NCBI RefSeq assembly: GCF_008923725.1
Contig: NZ_WBPF01000005.1
Span: 604,293 to 668,292 of the forward strand
Source: Bacillus sp. CH140a_4T
Lineage (GTDB): Bacteria; Bacillota; Bacilli; Bacillales; Bacillaceae_G
Direction: 5' to 3'
Length of the DNA: 64,000 nt
Shown: piece by piece, positions 45,491 to 54,154 of the stretch
Layout: each line of letters starts with the position of its first letter
How positions within the stretch are numbered: the stretch's first letter is position 1
Notes under the pieces: generated by a model
Database searches by the model: none
What the model was told of the DNA's origin: nothing
Seen by the model: the letters and a program-made list of their open reading frames with translations, nothing else
Position numbers and translations under genes: made by a program

Positions 45491-45980
45491 AATTTTCCTC
45501 CTATAATTTTTGGCATTCTTGCTTATTCTATACAATATTTCACATATATTCCACAAGAATATTTAATGAAATTTCATCAACAAAAATGTTATTCATCCTT
45601 TATTCACACCTTATTCATACTAACCTCCTAAAAATAGTAAGGTAAATAAAAAAGGAGCAAATTTCCGCTCCTTTTCTATCTTTTCACAATTGAAGTTATT
45701 AAATTTTATCTGATAACCTAACCGAATCTACTTCTTCGTATAATTAAATTTTCATACTCATAAATGTAGCAAAAAATTTTTATCTACATTCTCTTTTGTA
45801 TTAATCTTACATTTAATTAATTTTTTATCTTTATAGTTAATAATTCCTTTCTTCTTTCAAAAATCATACCATCATACAAATATATTCTTAACTGTGTACA
45901 AAGTAATAATTACTTCATGAATATTATACCTATAATTAATTCTTTTAGTTAAAAAATAAAGAAGGGAGAGAGATACATAT

Positions 45981-46108
45981 ATGATCCAAGTGTTCATTAA
46001 ATCGGAATTTAACGAACAGTTGAAAGATGTAAGTTAAACTTCCCTCCTATCTTAGATGTTGTACAAAGACATGAAAATGGATACTTTTTTATAAAGGAAT
46101 TACTTTAG
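45981..46108 (+). pseudogene. Possible frameshifted small gene
   Basis: ATG 45981 with GAAGGGAGAG 10 bases upstream encodes MIQVFIKSEFNEQLKDVS and a stop. One frame over, from about 46030, the text continues CKLNFPPILDVVQRHENGYF then FIKELL and TAG at 46106. The joined product would be about 42 residues. The family is unknown and the evidence is only the ribosome site plus protein-like composition. Confidence 0.35.
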
Positions 46109-46196
46109 TTATATATATCTACGTACATCTTTACCATGATTTTTAATAGCAAATCTGTTAATTAAAAGGTACAGTTGCGTATAACGATTCTTTCTA

Positions 46197-46242
46197 ACAT
46201 AAAAATACATCACTATTAAATAGTGATGTATTTTTATGTTAG
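46197..46242. terminator. Perfect bidirectional palindrome
   Basis: ACATAAAAATACATCACTAT with its full reverse complement around TAAA; U-runs on both strands. Confidence 0.8.
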
Positions 46243-46415
46243 ATATTAGAATAGGAATACGGGCGAATTAATAAGGAAAAGGTTTATGCATAATATTTCT
46301 ATAATAGGGTATCAAATAAAGATGCATGCTTTATTCCATAATAGAGCATTTAAATCCTAACTTCTCAATTTTATCTACACTTTCTTATCTGCCAACGAAA
46401 CATTAGATACAATTA

Positions 46416-46700
46416 TCAATCTATTTCCCTTTTAGGCTCTACCAACATGATGTGGGATTCCTCTTCAGTGAAAGGTTTAATCTCAACGCCTCTCGGGACA
46501 ATAAACATCTCGCCCTTAGAAATTTTCACCTGTCCATCACGAAAATCGATGAACATCTCCCCTTCAAGCACAATAAATAGCTTATCCGTATTAGGATGCT
46601 CATGCCATATAAAATCTCCATTAGCCTTAAAAAGCTGAATTTGATCATCATTCATTTCACCAATCACTTGTGGATACCAATAATCGTTAATTTTAGACAA
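46416..46700 (-). CDS. Cupin-domain protein with an unclear start
   Basis: 94 residues from TTG 46700. Single cupin barrel with FIWHEHPNTDKLFIVLEG (two metal His and Glu) and IVPRGVEIKPF. The frame is open further upstream and encodes HYQPIKLNDELSKINDYW, which looks like the true N-terminus. A near-perfect SD (AGGAGGG, 46740-46746) precedes it, but the codons 3-6 bases after it are ATT and ATC, not ATG, GTG or TTG. Either a rare AUU/AUC start is used (46733 or 46736) or the ATG has been lost. Confidence 0.75.
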   Translation of the reverse strand: MSKINDYWYPQVIGEMNDDQIQLFKANGDFIWHEHPNTDKLFIVLEGEMFIDFRDGQVKISKGEMFIVPRGVEIKPFTEEESHIMLVEPKREID

Positions 46701-46948
46701 CTCGTCATTTAGTTTAATAGGTTGGTAATGGATAATAATCCCTCCTCATTTATAACTTCCATTATATTACAGTAATCTAGGTGAAAAAGTCGTCATTACG
46801 CTTAAAAAGAAAATGCTCAGGCCAGAACTTTTCATTCAGATAGTACAAAGGAGTGATTTCAATGAAAGTTTTTTCAATCCAATGTTTCCTTTAACTCTCC
46901 ATAAGTATAGAACAGTGATTTTCAAATAAGAATGGACCCCTGTTGACA

Positions 46949-47776
46949 TTAGTATGGATTATTGATGAACTTCTCGCGATATTTAGTAGGCGAAATGCCA
47001 ACTCGTTTCTTGAAAACTCTACTAAAATATAAAGGGTCTGCGATTCCAACAGCCTGCGCAATTTGTTGTACAGGCACACCACTTGTACATAACATTTTTT
47101 GAGCCATCTTTATACGATAGTTCAATAAATATTCTACTGGCCCCATACCTGCATGCTTTCTAAACACGTAAGAAAGACGATTTCGATTAACATTATTTTG
47201 TTCTGTAAGTGTATGTATTGTAATATCTTTATAATAGTATTTATGAACATAACTAGATATTCGTTCGAATAAAGTATGCGACTCATAGTTGTTTTCTCTA
47301 TTGACAACACTTAATAAAGCTTCATTCAACGCTTCGCGAAACAGTATTTCGGTCTGAAACATCGAAATGCCTCCACGCTGATTATACACATCCCAAAGAC
47401 GCATAAGTAATTCGACAAGACGAGGAGATTGTCCTGTTAATAATTCAAAATGCTGATGAGTAAAGCCAGAGTCTTCTCGTTCTGAATTACTTATCCGATA
47501 TAAAACAAGAATATATTCCCAGTTTATTTCACCAAGCATTTTATGGGCTAATGTCATTTTTGCACCCCCATGTATAACTTTTCCAGGGGAAAGGGTATAC
47601 GGCGTACCATTAAATTGAAATTGCGTCTTCCCTGTAAGTGGAAATACAAATCCTGGGAAAGAATCTGTAGACTCAGCACAAGGCACACCTGGATTTTTAG
47701 CATAACGATATACTCCTTCTACTCGGAAAGGATTATTGGCAAGATACTCTGCTAACTCATTCACGTCCAACTTCAC
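46949..47776 (-). CDS. AraC-family transcription regulator
   Basis: 275 residues from GTG 47776. The N-terminal 130 residues form a cupin-like sensing domain (FPGFVFPLTGKTQFQFNGTP, SPGKVIHGGAKMTLAHKM). The C-terminal 100 residues carry two helix-turn-helix motifs (ITIHTLTEQNNVNRNRLSYV and VQQIAQAVGIADPLYFSRVF, then KKRVGISPTKYREK). It resembles Btr/YbbB-like regulators of iron uptake, but no transporter gene is adjacent. The target is unknown. Confidence 0.88.
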   Translation of the reverse strand: MKLDVNELAEYLANNPFRVEGVYRYAKNPGVPCAESTDSFPGFVFPLTGKTQFQFNGTPYTLSPGKVIHGGAKMTLAHKMLGEINWEYILVLYRISNSEREDSGFTHQHFELLTGQSPRLVELLMRLWDVYNQRGGISMFQTEILFREALNEALLSVVNRENNYESHTLFERISSYVHKYYYKDITIHTLTEQNNVNRNRLSYVFRKHAGMGPVEYLLNYRIKMAQKMLCTSGVPVQQIAQAVGIADPLYFSRVFKKRVGISPTKYREKFINNPY

Positions 47777-48728
47777 AATGCACGCCTCATTTCAATAATA
47801 GTTTTCTTGTAATTCGCGACATTAATTGGTGTACATTCTGGGCAACGCTAAACTAAAAATAGTACATACGACTTAACAAGATTTGGTTACTAACCTATAA
47901 ATATATTGTTTTTCATTTATTTAGTCTACTGTTAAGCAGCTTTATTGAAAGTCAGAAATTTAACCTTACTACATAATATTAGTATGTATGAATGAATGTT
48001 ATTTGTGAATTATGTTAATTAAATTATACGATTTCAGTTTGTGTTCATAGTGTAATTTTTGGTTTGTATGAAGTTTTAAATCGAGACTGTTTACAATGTA
48101 GTTTGCGATAAATAAGAAATTAATCTTTTGTTTAAAAATGATTAATTTCTTTTTATGATTTAAATGTATTTTAATTTTATTATAAAAGAGCCTAAATCAT
48201 AGCCGGTTTTTATTATAGCTATAACTGAAATTAGGGCCAATGTATATTTAATAAATGGATTTTTTAGGAACCCCTTTATATTTTAAACCTCCATTCTCGA
48301 TTGAAAATATTCTTGTTCGAGGATAAAAGCCCGCCTAAAATTAGGAGGACTTTTATCTTTCATATAAGTGAATCCGATTTTATGATTTTAAAAATGAGTG
48401 TCATCTGTTATACCCCTATAACGCTAACTGTTCAGAACATGCTCTGACATTATTAGTATTATTATACTCATGTATATAATGGATATCAATATTATAGTAA
48501 TAGGTAGATTCCCTCTGCTGTTAAGTAATAATACAATTGTTTAATTACAAATAAAATTGTTACATTTACAATAAAGGTATTTAAAAATTCCAGTGATGTT
48601 ATTCGGTTAAAGGTACATTTTCTTGAATAATAGAAAGGAATATTCATAAGTAAATCGAAGTTAATTCAGAAGCTGTTATCTAGTATAGTATCGGCACGTA
48701 CTACTCAACATTAAGGAGGAAATCGATT
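47777..48728. other. 950-bp gene-free region with two hairpins
   Basis: Very AT-rich. AAGAAATTAATC..GATTAATTTCTT with T5 at 48113-48154 is a good terminator with no gene before it. GATAAAAG..CTTTTATC at 48321-48360 is another. They look like leftovers of deleted genes. AAGGAGG for the VOC gene is at the right end. Confidence 0.5.
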
Positions 48729-49145
48729 ATGAGTGACACACAGATATTACGAGGATTAACCACAGTCAGTTTTTGGACGGATGATCTAGCAGCGGCAAAG
48801 AAGTGGTACGCCGAGCTATTGGGCATCGAACCTTACTTCGAACGTCCAGGATATACCGAGTTTCGTCTTGGCGATTACCAGCACGAGCTGGGGCTGATTG
48901 ATAGCCGCTATGCGCCCAATGGTTCAGCGACCGGACCGGCCGGTGCTGTAGTGTACTGGCACGTCGATAATGTAACAGCAACTTTCAAATATCTGCTATC
49001 TATGGGAGCGAAAGAATACGAGGCACCCACAGAGCGCGGCGAGGGGTTCATTACTGCTTCCGTGGTCGATCCCTTTGGGAACATCTTAGGGATTATGTAC
49101 AATCAGCATTATTTAGAGGTTCTGGGTTCGACTAGAAAAACGTAA
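48729..49145 (+). CDS. VOC/glyoxalase-family protein, GC-rich
   Basis: 138 residues. One VOC module pair: LTTVSFWTDDLAAAKKWYAE, GYTEFRLGDYQHELGLIDSR and VVYWHVDNVTATFKYLLSMG, ending VVDPFGNILGIMYN with the usual metal or substrate Glu replaced by Gly (ILGIM). AAGGAGG is 8 bases before the ATG. Bases 48841-48960 contain 70 G/C of 120, against about a third in neighbouring genes, so recent acquisition from a higher-GC donor is likely. The function is unknown; dioxygenase or resistance-like roles occur in the family. Confidence 0.85.
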   Translation: MSDTQILRGLTTVSFWTDDLAAAKKWYAELLGIEPYFERPGYTEFRLGDYQHELGLIDSRYAPNGSATGPAGAVVYWHVDNVTATFKYLLSMGAKEYEAPTERGEGFITASVVDPFGNILGIMYNQHYLEVLGSTRKT

Positions 49146-49759
49146 TTTTACAGTTCACCAAGGCTTGGTAAGCTGCATATTGTTCTCTGCTTTCCAGATC
49201 TCCATTCCAAAAAATTATTCATAAATGTATCTGATAGAGTGTTCCATGCAGGAGGAATAGTCTCACTATAGTTTACAATCGTATCTTGCATATTTAACCA
49301 AGTTTCTTTATCTCCTAAAGTTACGAATCCTTCCCATGCATCTACAACACCATCTATAAATCTAGTAGAAATACCAGTCGACGCAGCATTTAAATCCTTT
49401 TTATTAAAAAATGACTCTTCTGGGTTTGGAGGGAGCTTTCCACACATGGCTCCTTCTTGAATATCAGAGTCAACTAAATTACCAGCATACAATTCATCCG
49501 CATCTCGAAATTTAACAGCTGCACGTTCTAATTCTACTGCGATTTTATCTCATTCTTGCAAAATGTTAAACATCATTGGTTTTGCTTCATTAAACATCTG
49601 ATAGAAACGATCACTGCTTGCTCCGCTCCACTGAGAAGCTATATATTCAATTTGAGAGTATAAATCCTTATGTATATATTCTAATGATGATCTCGTATTT
49701 TTTACGGTTTTAGCAGCTTGTTCTAATTGTTCCGGTGTTACCTTTATTTGTGTGCTCAT
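49135..49759 (-). pseudogene. Broken WXG/LXG-type T7SS toxin, N-terminal part
   Basis: From ATG 49759 the frame encodes a WXG-like helical pair (STQIKVTPEQLEQAAKTV, QWSGASSDRFYQMF), stops at TGA 49550-49552, and continues in the same frame (DKIAVELERAAVKFRDADEL to PPAWNTLSDTFMNNF). At a T-run near 49190 the sensible frame shifts to FWNGDLESREQYAAYQALV, a motif common in Bacillus LXG proteins. The coding sequence then ends against the VOC gene, so the toxin domain is absent. Two lesions plus truncation mean it is not functional. Confidence 0.78.
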
Positions 49760-49777
49760 TCCATCCCTTCTTTGCAT

Positions 49778-50419
49778 ATATATTATGAAAATTATAACAT
49801 ATCATTATTTCATTAATTTTATCATTTGAAAATATACGTTCCTAAAATTGAAAGTATGTCCCATCATAAAAACCGCTCCAATTCCTCATTAGAAAAATGA
49901 ACTGCCCCCTTAAATAACCCTCGTTGTTATAAAAGAAATCACGTTTTTATACTGATAGTATTATAAAATAAACGGTTTATTAATTTTGCAATGAAATTCA
50001 TTTTATAGCCCCCTCTCTTTGTCAATAATTTATCTATTCAATACAATTATATATTCAGATAAATAATTAATAAAAACCAACAAATTTCCCAAAAATATAT
50101 TTCGGTCATTACATAATTTTTGGTATTCGATTGATAGTCGTAAGAAAAACACAATAGGGTAACGCCACATGCTCGTCAAGCGAAGTTAAAATTATATCCT
50201 CAAAATAAAAAAATGCTATACTTATCGTAAAAATCTTCAACTGGAGTACTGATGAAATCAGAAGGATTGAATCCATGCTTTAATTCAGCATCCGTTGTAT
50301 TTCTTCCCGAAGTCCTTACTCCTCTTTTTACACAAAAACAGACTGTGGAGAAGATTTTCTCCACAGTCTGAAAAGAATCCATTTAAATATATATAGATTC
50401 TTTTATTTATCACCTTAAC
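49778..50419. other. 640-bp region without a supported gene
   Basis: Contains a hairpin CAGACTGTGGAGAA..TTCTCCACAGTCTG (50339-50371). A 60-codon minus frame at 50200-50382 runs through that hairpin. The minus strand at 50130-50195 reads TSLDEHVALPYCVFLTTINR and a stop, protein-like but unassigned. Confidence 0.4.
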
Positions 50420-50633
50420 TTACTGTAACCTATATTGTCCTGTTAACTGTTCTTCGGCCATTCGAACTAAGCGTTTTGTTATTTCTCCACCGACAGAACC
50501 ATTTGTACGTGCTGATGTATCCGGTCCTAATGTGACTCCTAATTCACGAGCAATCACGTACTTCATCTGCTCAATAGCTCTCAGCAGAAATAAGAATCTC
50601 ATTTGTATTACTTTCATGTCTTTGAGCATTCAT
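50420..50633 (-). pseudogene. Frameshifted alpha/beta-type SASP gene
   Basis: The 3' frame (to 50420) encodes [20 protein letters not shown] then [20 protein letters not shown], the SASP core with the GPR cleavage and DNA-binding motifs. The natural start, ATG 50633, gives [19 protein letters not shown] and then a stop. Intact SASPs have five residues between the ILI/LLV segment and AI(D/E)QMKY; here only 10 bases remain, consistent with a 5-base deletion near 50575. Alpha/beta SASPs coat spore DNA and are redundant, so loss is tolerated. Confidence 0.8.
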
Positions 50634-50683
50634 AATTGCGCCTCGTTATATTTCACTAATTGAATTTAAAACACATCCGTATG

Positions 50684-51562
50684 CTATTTAGTAAGATTTA
50701 CTATTCGAGACGTAATTATTGCAGTAATTAAGATAATAATAGCGGTTATCAAGCCAGATTCTCCAATCCAAATCTCAGTTTGATATCCTGTACTTGCACG
50801 TGCGAAAGGGCCTTGTATAATGGCATTCCAAGTGGTATGGATGATAACCGACGGCCAAACGCTACCTGTGATCAGTCGTAAATAAGCTGTAATATAACTG
50901 AAGGGCACAATACAAAAATAGATGCCAAGTACTGAAAGTAGGATAGATGATCCCTCTACATATAGACCAGCAATAACAATTGGAACATGCCACGTTGCCC
51001 AAATCAATCCACTAATAAGGATAGGCCGTGAAAACTCTGCATCGACTAGCCTTGTGAGCATATAACCTCGCCAACCCATTTCTTCTCCTAAAACTGGGAT
51101 TAAGTTAAGCAAACTTCCTAAAATGCTGCTCAATACTACTAGATAAATGAAACTGAATGGTTCCGGTAGATACTGAAGTCCAAGTATATTGTAGATCGGT
51201 TCTAACATACCACCTTCGGGATGCTGAACCCCCGCAATTCCGCTCAACCAGGCGATAGAATAAGTAATTCCACAAATAATCATAGGTATTAGCAGAGCAA
51301 AACCAATCCCCTTCCATATCTTTAAGTTACCGAGACTAAAAGATACATCTTTAAACCCTTCTTTCAGTATTATGCGAGTCAAAATAGAAGAAAATGCTGG
51401 GGTAAACATATATACCACAATAAGCGGCATACTTTTCGTAATTATTACTGCTACATTTAAGATAATAGAAGTAATGATTAAGATACTCAGAAAGAGTTGA
51501 AGTCCTATTTTAGCACGTTGGATTTTATCTTTATTGCGGAACGATTTTGCGTGTAATATCAT
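50684..51562 (-). CDS. CPBP-family intramembrane metalloprotease
   Basis: About 292 residues from ATG 51562; the open frame extends 8 codons. About eight helices. The three motifs are present: GEEMGWRGYM (EExxxR), WATWHVPIV and IIHTTWNAI. CPBP proteases are CAAX-protease/bacteriocin-processing enzymes, frequently linked to bacteriocin immunity or surface protein processing. No bacteriocin gene is adjacent, so the substrate is unknown. Confidence 0.88.
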   Translation of the reverse strand: MILHAKSFRNKDKIQRAKIGLQLFLSILIITSIILNVAVIITKSMPLIVVYMFTPAFSSILTRIILKEGFKDVSFSLGNLKIWKGIGFALLIPMIICGITYSIAWLSGIAGVQHPEGGMLEPIYNILGLQYLPEPFSFIYLVVLSSILGSLLNLIPVLGEEMGWRGYMLTRLVDAEFSRPILISGLIWATWHVPIVIAGLYVEGSSILLSVLGIYFCIVPFSYITAYLRLITGSVWPSVIIHTTWNAIIQGPFARASTGYQTEIWIGESGLITAIIILITAIITSRIVNLTK

Positions 51563-51922
51563 TGTAATCCGTCCTTCCCCTTGCATTCACTTGTTTATCG
51601 AATGTACTTCTTGTCATTTCCACAGACACAACTTAGCATAAAAATATTTTTGTATACAGATTCATTCATATTTAAAATCCCTCCCAAATTTATAATCTAG
51701 TCTTACTTGTGACTCATCAATGTAATTATTATTTATAAGTTGTCATAGCCGATAGTACAAAAGTGTAATGATTAGTCTATGACCTGTGTCAATTCACCTT
51801 ATGACAATATGTAACTAGAAAATATGATATGGGATAGATAACAATTGAATTAAGGCAATTGATACGTGCAAGTACATGAATCAATCTTGCTTTTAAAAAT
51901 AATTCAATTGAGGTGGAAAAAA
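51563..51922. other. Intergenic region between divergent genes
   Basis: Holds the promoters of the CPBP (leftward) and Ere-like (rightward) genes. TATGATATGG at 51824 may be part of a -10 region. No operator pattern was identified. Confidence 0.35.
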
Positions 51923-53260
51923 ATGAATAAGAAAAGAATGATTGCAATGGTTAGTACAGCTTTATTAGTCACAGGATGTGGAGAAGTAGGAAACGCTCAA
52001 ACAGTAGCAGTCGAAAATTCAGGTCAATCAATCCAAAAAAATATAGTTAAATCAATACAATCACAGGCTTATCCATTAAAAACGATAGAGCCGTCAAAAT
52101 CATTTGAGGATTTAAAACCACTTAAGAAAATGATTGGGGGCGCACAATATGTAGGATTAGGAGAAAATACTCATGGAAGCTCTGAAATTTTCACTATGAA
52201 GTTTCGCCTTGTGAAATATTTGGTTACTGAGATGGGGTTTACAAATTTCACAATGGAAGAAGATTGGGGAAACGGCTTAAAGCTAAATGAATATATCCAA
52301 ACAGGAAAAGGAAACCCTAAGGAATTTTTAAACTTGTTATATCCTACTGATGAAATTATAGCCATGATTGAGTGGATGAAAGATTATAATGCTGATCCGT
52401 CCAATAAAAAAAAGATCCAATTTATTGGGCTCGACTTAAAGGAATTGGACCAAGGTTGCTTCAATAAAGTAATTGATTATGTAAGGCTGCATCGACCAGA
52501 TTTGCTGGCAGAAGTAGAAGAAAATTATAAAGAATTGTCGGCTTTTAATGGAGGTTTACAGGAATATATGAACCTTGCTCCTGAAATAAAGGAAAAGTTC
52601 AAAGCAAACGCTGAGAAAGTAGCTCGATTACTAAAAGATGAGAATAATCAAGCCAACACAGAAATAGTTTTACCCGAGTACATCTGGGCGAAAGCAACGG
52701 CAAGTGCAATAGAAAAATTTACCACAATGCTAATTCCTAACGACTATCCAAGTATGTTAAAGCTACATGAGCAATACTTGGCCGATCATGCAATGTGGGC
52801 ACAAGAGACATTGGGTGGTAAAACGATGGTATGGGGACACAATATTCATATAGCTAAAGGAATTATCGATGAGAAATTATACCCTTATGTTGCGGGGCAG
52901 TTTTTGAAGGAACGTTTAGACAATAATTATGTCACCATTGGCAGTACAACTACGGAGGGGAATTTCACCTTATATAGCGAATATGCCCCTTCCACTGGAG
53001 GTAAGATTACAACACGCGAGATTCCACAAAATGTAAATAGCTTTAATTATACCCTTGGAAAAGTACCATATAACATGTTTTTATTGGATAACCGTCACCT
53101 TAAAGGACAAGCAGAGAAATGGGTTAAAGCAAAAAGACCATTACTAAGTATAGGAGGACAAATCCTCCCGAACGAATCGGTATACTTTGATAAATCATTA
53201 CTTGAGCAATTTGATATTATTTTTCATATTCGAAAAACAAGTCCATCTCATATTCAATAA
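51923..53260 (+). CDS. Erythromycin-esterase-like lipoprotein
   Basis: 445 residues from ATG 51923 (AGGTGG 7 bases before); the frame is open 19 codons further. Lipoprotein signal with LLVTGC (Cys about 19). The Ere domain shows YVGLGENTHGSSEIF, NFTMEEDWGNG, IQFIGLDLKE, MVWGHNIHIAKG and MFLLDNRHL, retaining the catalytic His and Glu of EreA/EreB-type hydrolases. An exported, membrane-anchored form is common in Bacillus and differs from cytosolic resistance enzymes, so macrolide resistance should not be assumed. A terminator follows. Confidence 0.87.
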   Translation: MNKKRMIAMVSTALLVTGCGEVGNAQTVAVENSGQSIQKNIVKSIQSQAYPLKTIEPSKSFEDLKPLKKMIGGAQYVGLGENTHGSSEIFTMKFRLVKYLVTEMGFTNFTMEEDWGNGLKLNEYIQTGKGNPKEFLNLLYPTDEIIAMIEWMKDYNADPSNKKKIQFIGLDLKELDQGCFNKVIDYVRLHRPDLLAEVEENYKELSAFNGGLQEYMNLAPEIKEKFKANAEKVARLLKDENNQANTEIVLPEYIWAKATASAIEKFTTMLIPNDYPSMLKLHEQYLADHAMWAQETLGGKTMVWGHNIHIAKGIIDEKLYPYVAGQFLKERLDNNYVTIGSTTTEGNFTLYSEYAPSTGGKITTREIPQNVNSFNYTLGKVPYNMFLLDNRHLKGQAEKWVKAKRPLLSIGGQILPNESVYFDKSLLEQFDIIFHIRKTSPSHIQ

Positions 53261-53266
53261 AAGCAC

Positions 53267-53310
53267 AAAACAATCCCTTCTTGCATCTGCAAGAACGGGA
53301 TTGTTTTATG
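53267..53310 (+). terminator. Terminator of the Ere-like gene
   Basis: AAACAATCCC/GGGATTGTTT with inner TTCTTGCA/TGCAAGAA. Confidence 0.9.
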
Positions 53311-53461
53311 ATGATTCATATAAGCATCTTTTTTAAGCAGAAATAGGTTACTCTCCCCTGTTTAGCATCATTTAGAAATGTCATATGACACTTTTACACT
53401 AGTGAGAATGACAAAAAAAGCAGTACAATTCGGTTATTACATAGATAGGAGCGAGAACTTT

Positions 53462-54040
53462 ATGAAATCAAGATTCATTCAGAATGGTTATTTTTTATTG
53501 CTAACTTTCGTTACAGGATTGTTTTATTTTTGTTTTTATCTAATAGCTCTGCTATTCAGTTTCACCCTTTCATTTACGGTAATTGGGATTCCACTAGTTA
53601 TACGCGTACTACAGACTACTACACTTTTTATCCAATTCGAGCGCATACAGACGAAAATTTATACAGATATTTCAACAGACTCTTATGATAGAAATATAAC
53701 AATAGATACATCGAACTGGACTCAGGTGAAATTAGTACTTACTGATCGTCACACTTGGTCTGCTGTCTTTTGGTTAATGCAGAAATTAGTAATTGGTATT
53801 TTCAGTCTCATTAGTGCAATCATTTTTTATGTAATGCCACTTATGTTGCTGTTGGCACCACTACTGTATCGCTACATTGAAATGAATATTATATTCTTAC
53901 AGATAGATACTTTTGCCAAATCACTCTTTGTAATGTTTATGGGTATAGTATTTACCGCCATAAGCATTAGAGTAGTAGATGGTTTGACAAAGAAAATTGG
54001 GGGCTATACACGTAGCATGATCCGGCAACTAAATCAATAG
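53462..54040 (+). CDS. Sensor-domain membrane protein (PF13796-like)
   Basis: 192 residues from ATG 53462 (AGGAGCG 8 bases before); 28 further codons are open upstream without support. Four helices in two hairpins (about 8-48 and 100-150) with FTVIGIPLVIRVLQ and a long extramembrane loop (YTDISTDSYDRNITIDTSNW). This sensor domain is usually fused to NarL-type histidine kinases in actinobacteria. Here it is separate, 114 bp before a kinase-regulator fusion gene, and probably supplies or modulates its input. Confidence 0.78.
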   Translation: MKSRFIQNGYFLLLTFVTGLFYFCFYLIALLFSFTLSFTVIGIPLVIRVLQTTTLFIQFERIQTKIYTDISTDSYDRNITIDTSNWTQVKLVLTDRHTWSAVFWLMQKLVIGIFSLISAIIFYVMPLMLLLAPLLYRYIEMNIIFLQIDTFAKSLFVMFMGIVFTAISIRVVDGLTKKIGGYTRSMIRQLNQ

Positions 54041-54154
54041 AAGTTTACCTTCTAAGAGAGAATTGTTGTCTAAAATTAAAAAGTACAACAATGTATGAAG
54101 GATTAATTTATAATATAGGAAGTAAAAAGGTAGGCTATTTAGGGGGTAAATGAC

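Larger units (their letters stand above)
45491..46415. other. 925-bp region without an intact gene
   Basis: Contains a hairpin (AAAAGGAGC..GCTCCTTTT, 45649-45677), a frameshifted small frame (45981-46108) and a strong palindrome (46197-46242). The rest is very AT-rich with nothing recognisable. Confidence 0.5.

Noticed and set aside
45981-46035. 18-codon frame as a leader peptide for attenuation
   Set aside because: It has no amino-acid bias and no downstream operon; a frameshifted small gene explains it better.
50200-50382. 60-codon minus-strand frame starting inside a palindrome
   Set aside because: It begins within a strong terminator-like hairpin, has no ribosome site and no recognisable domain.
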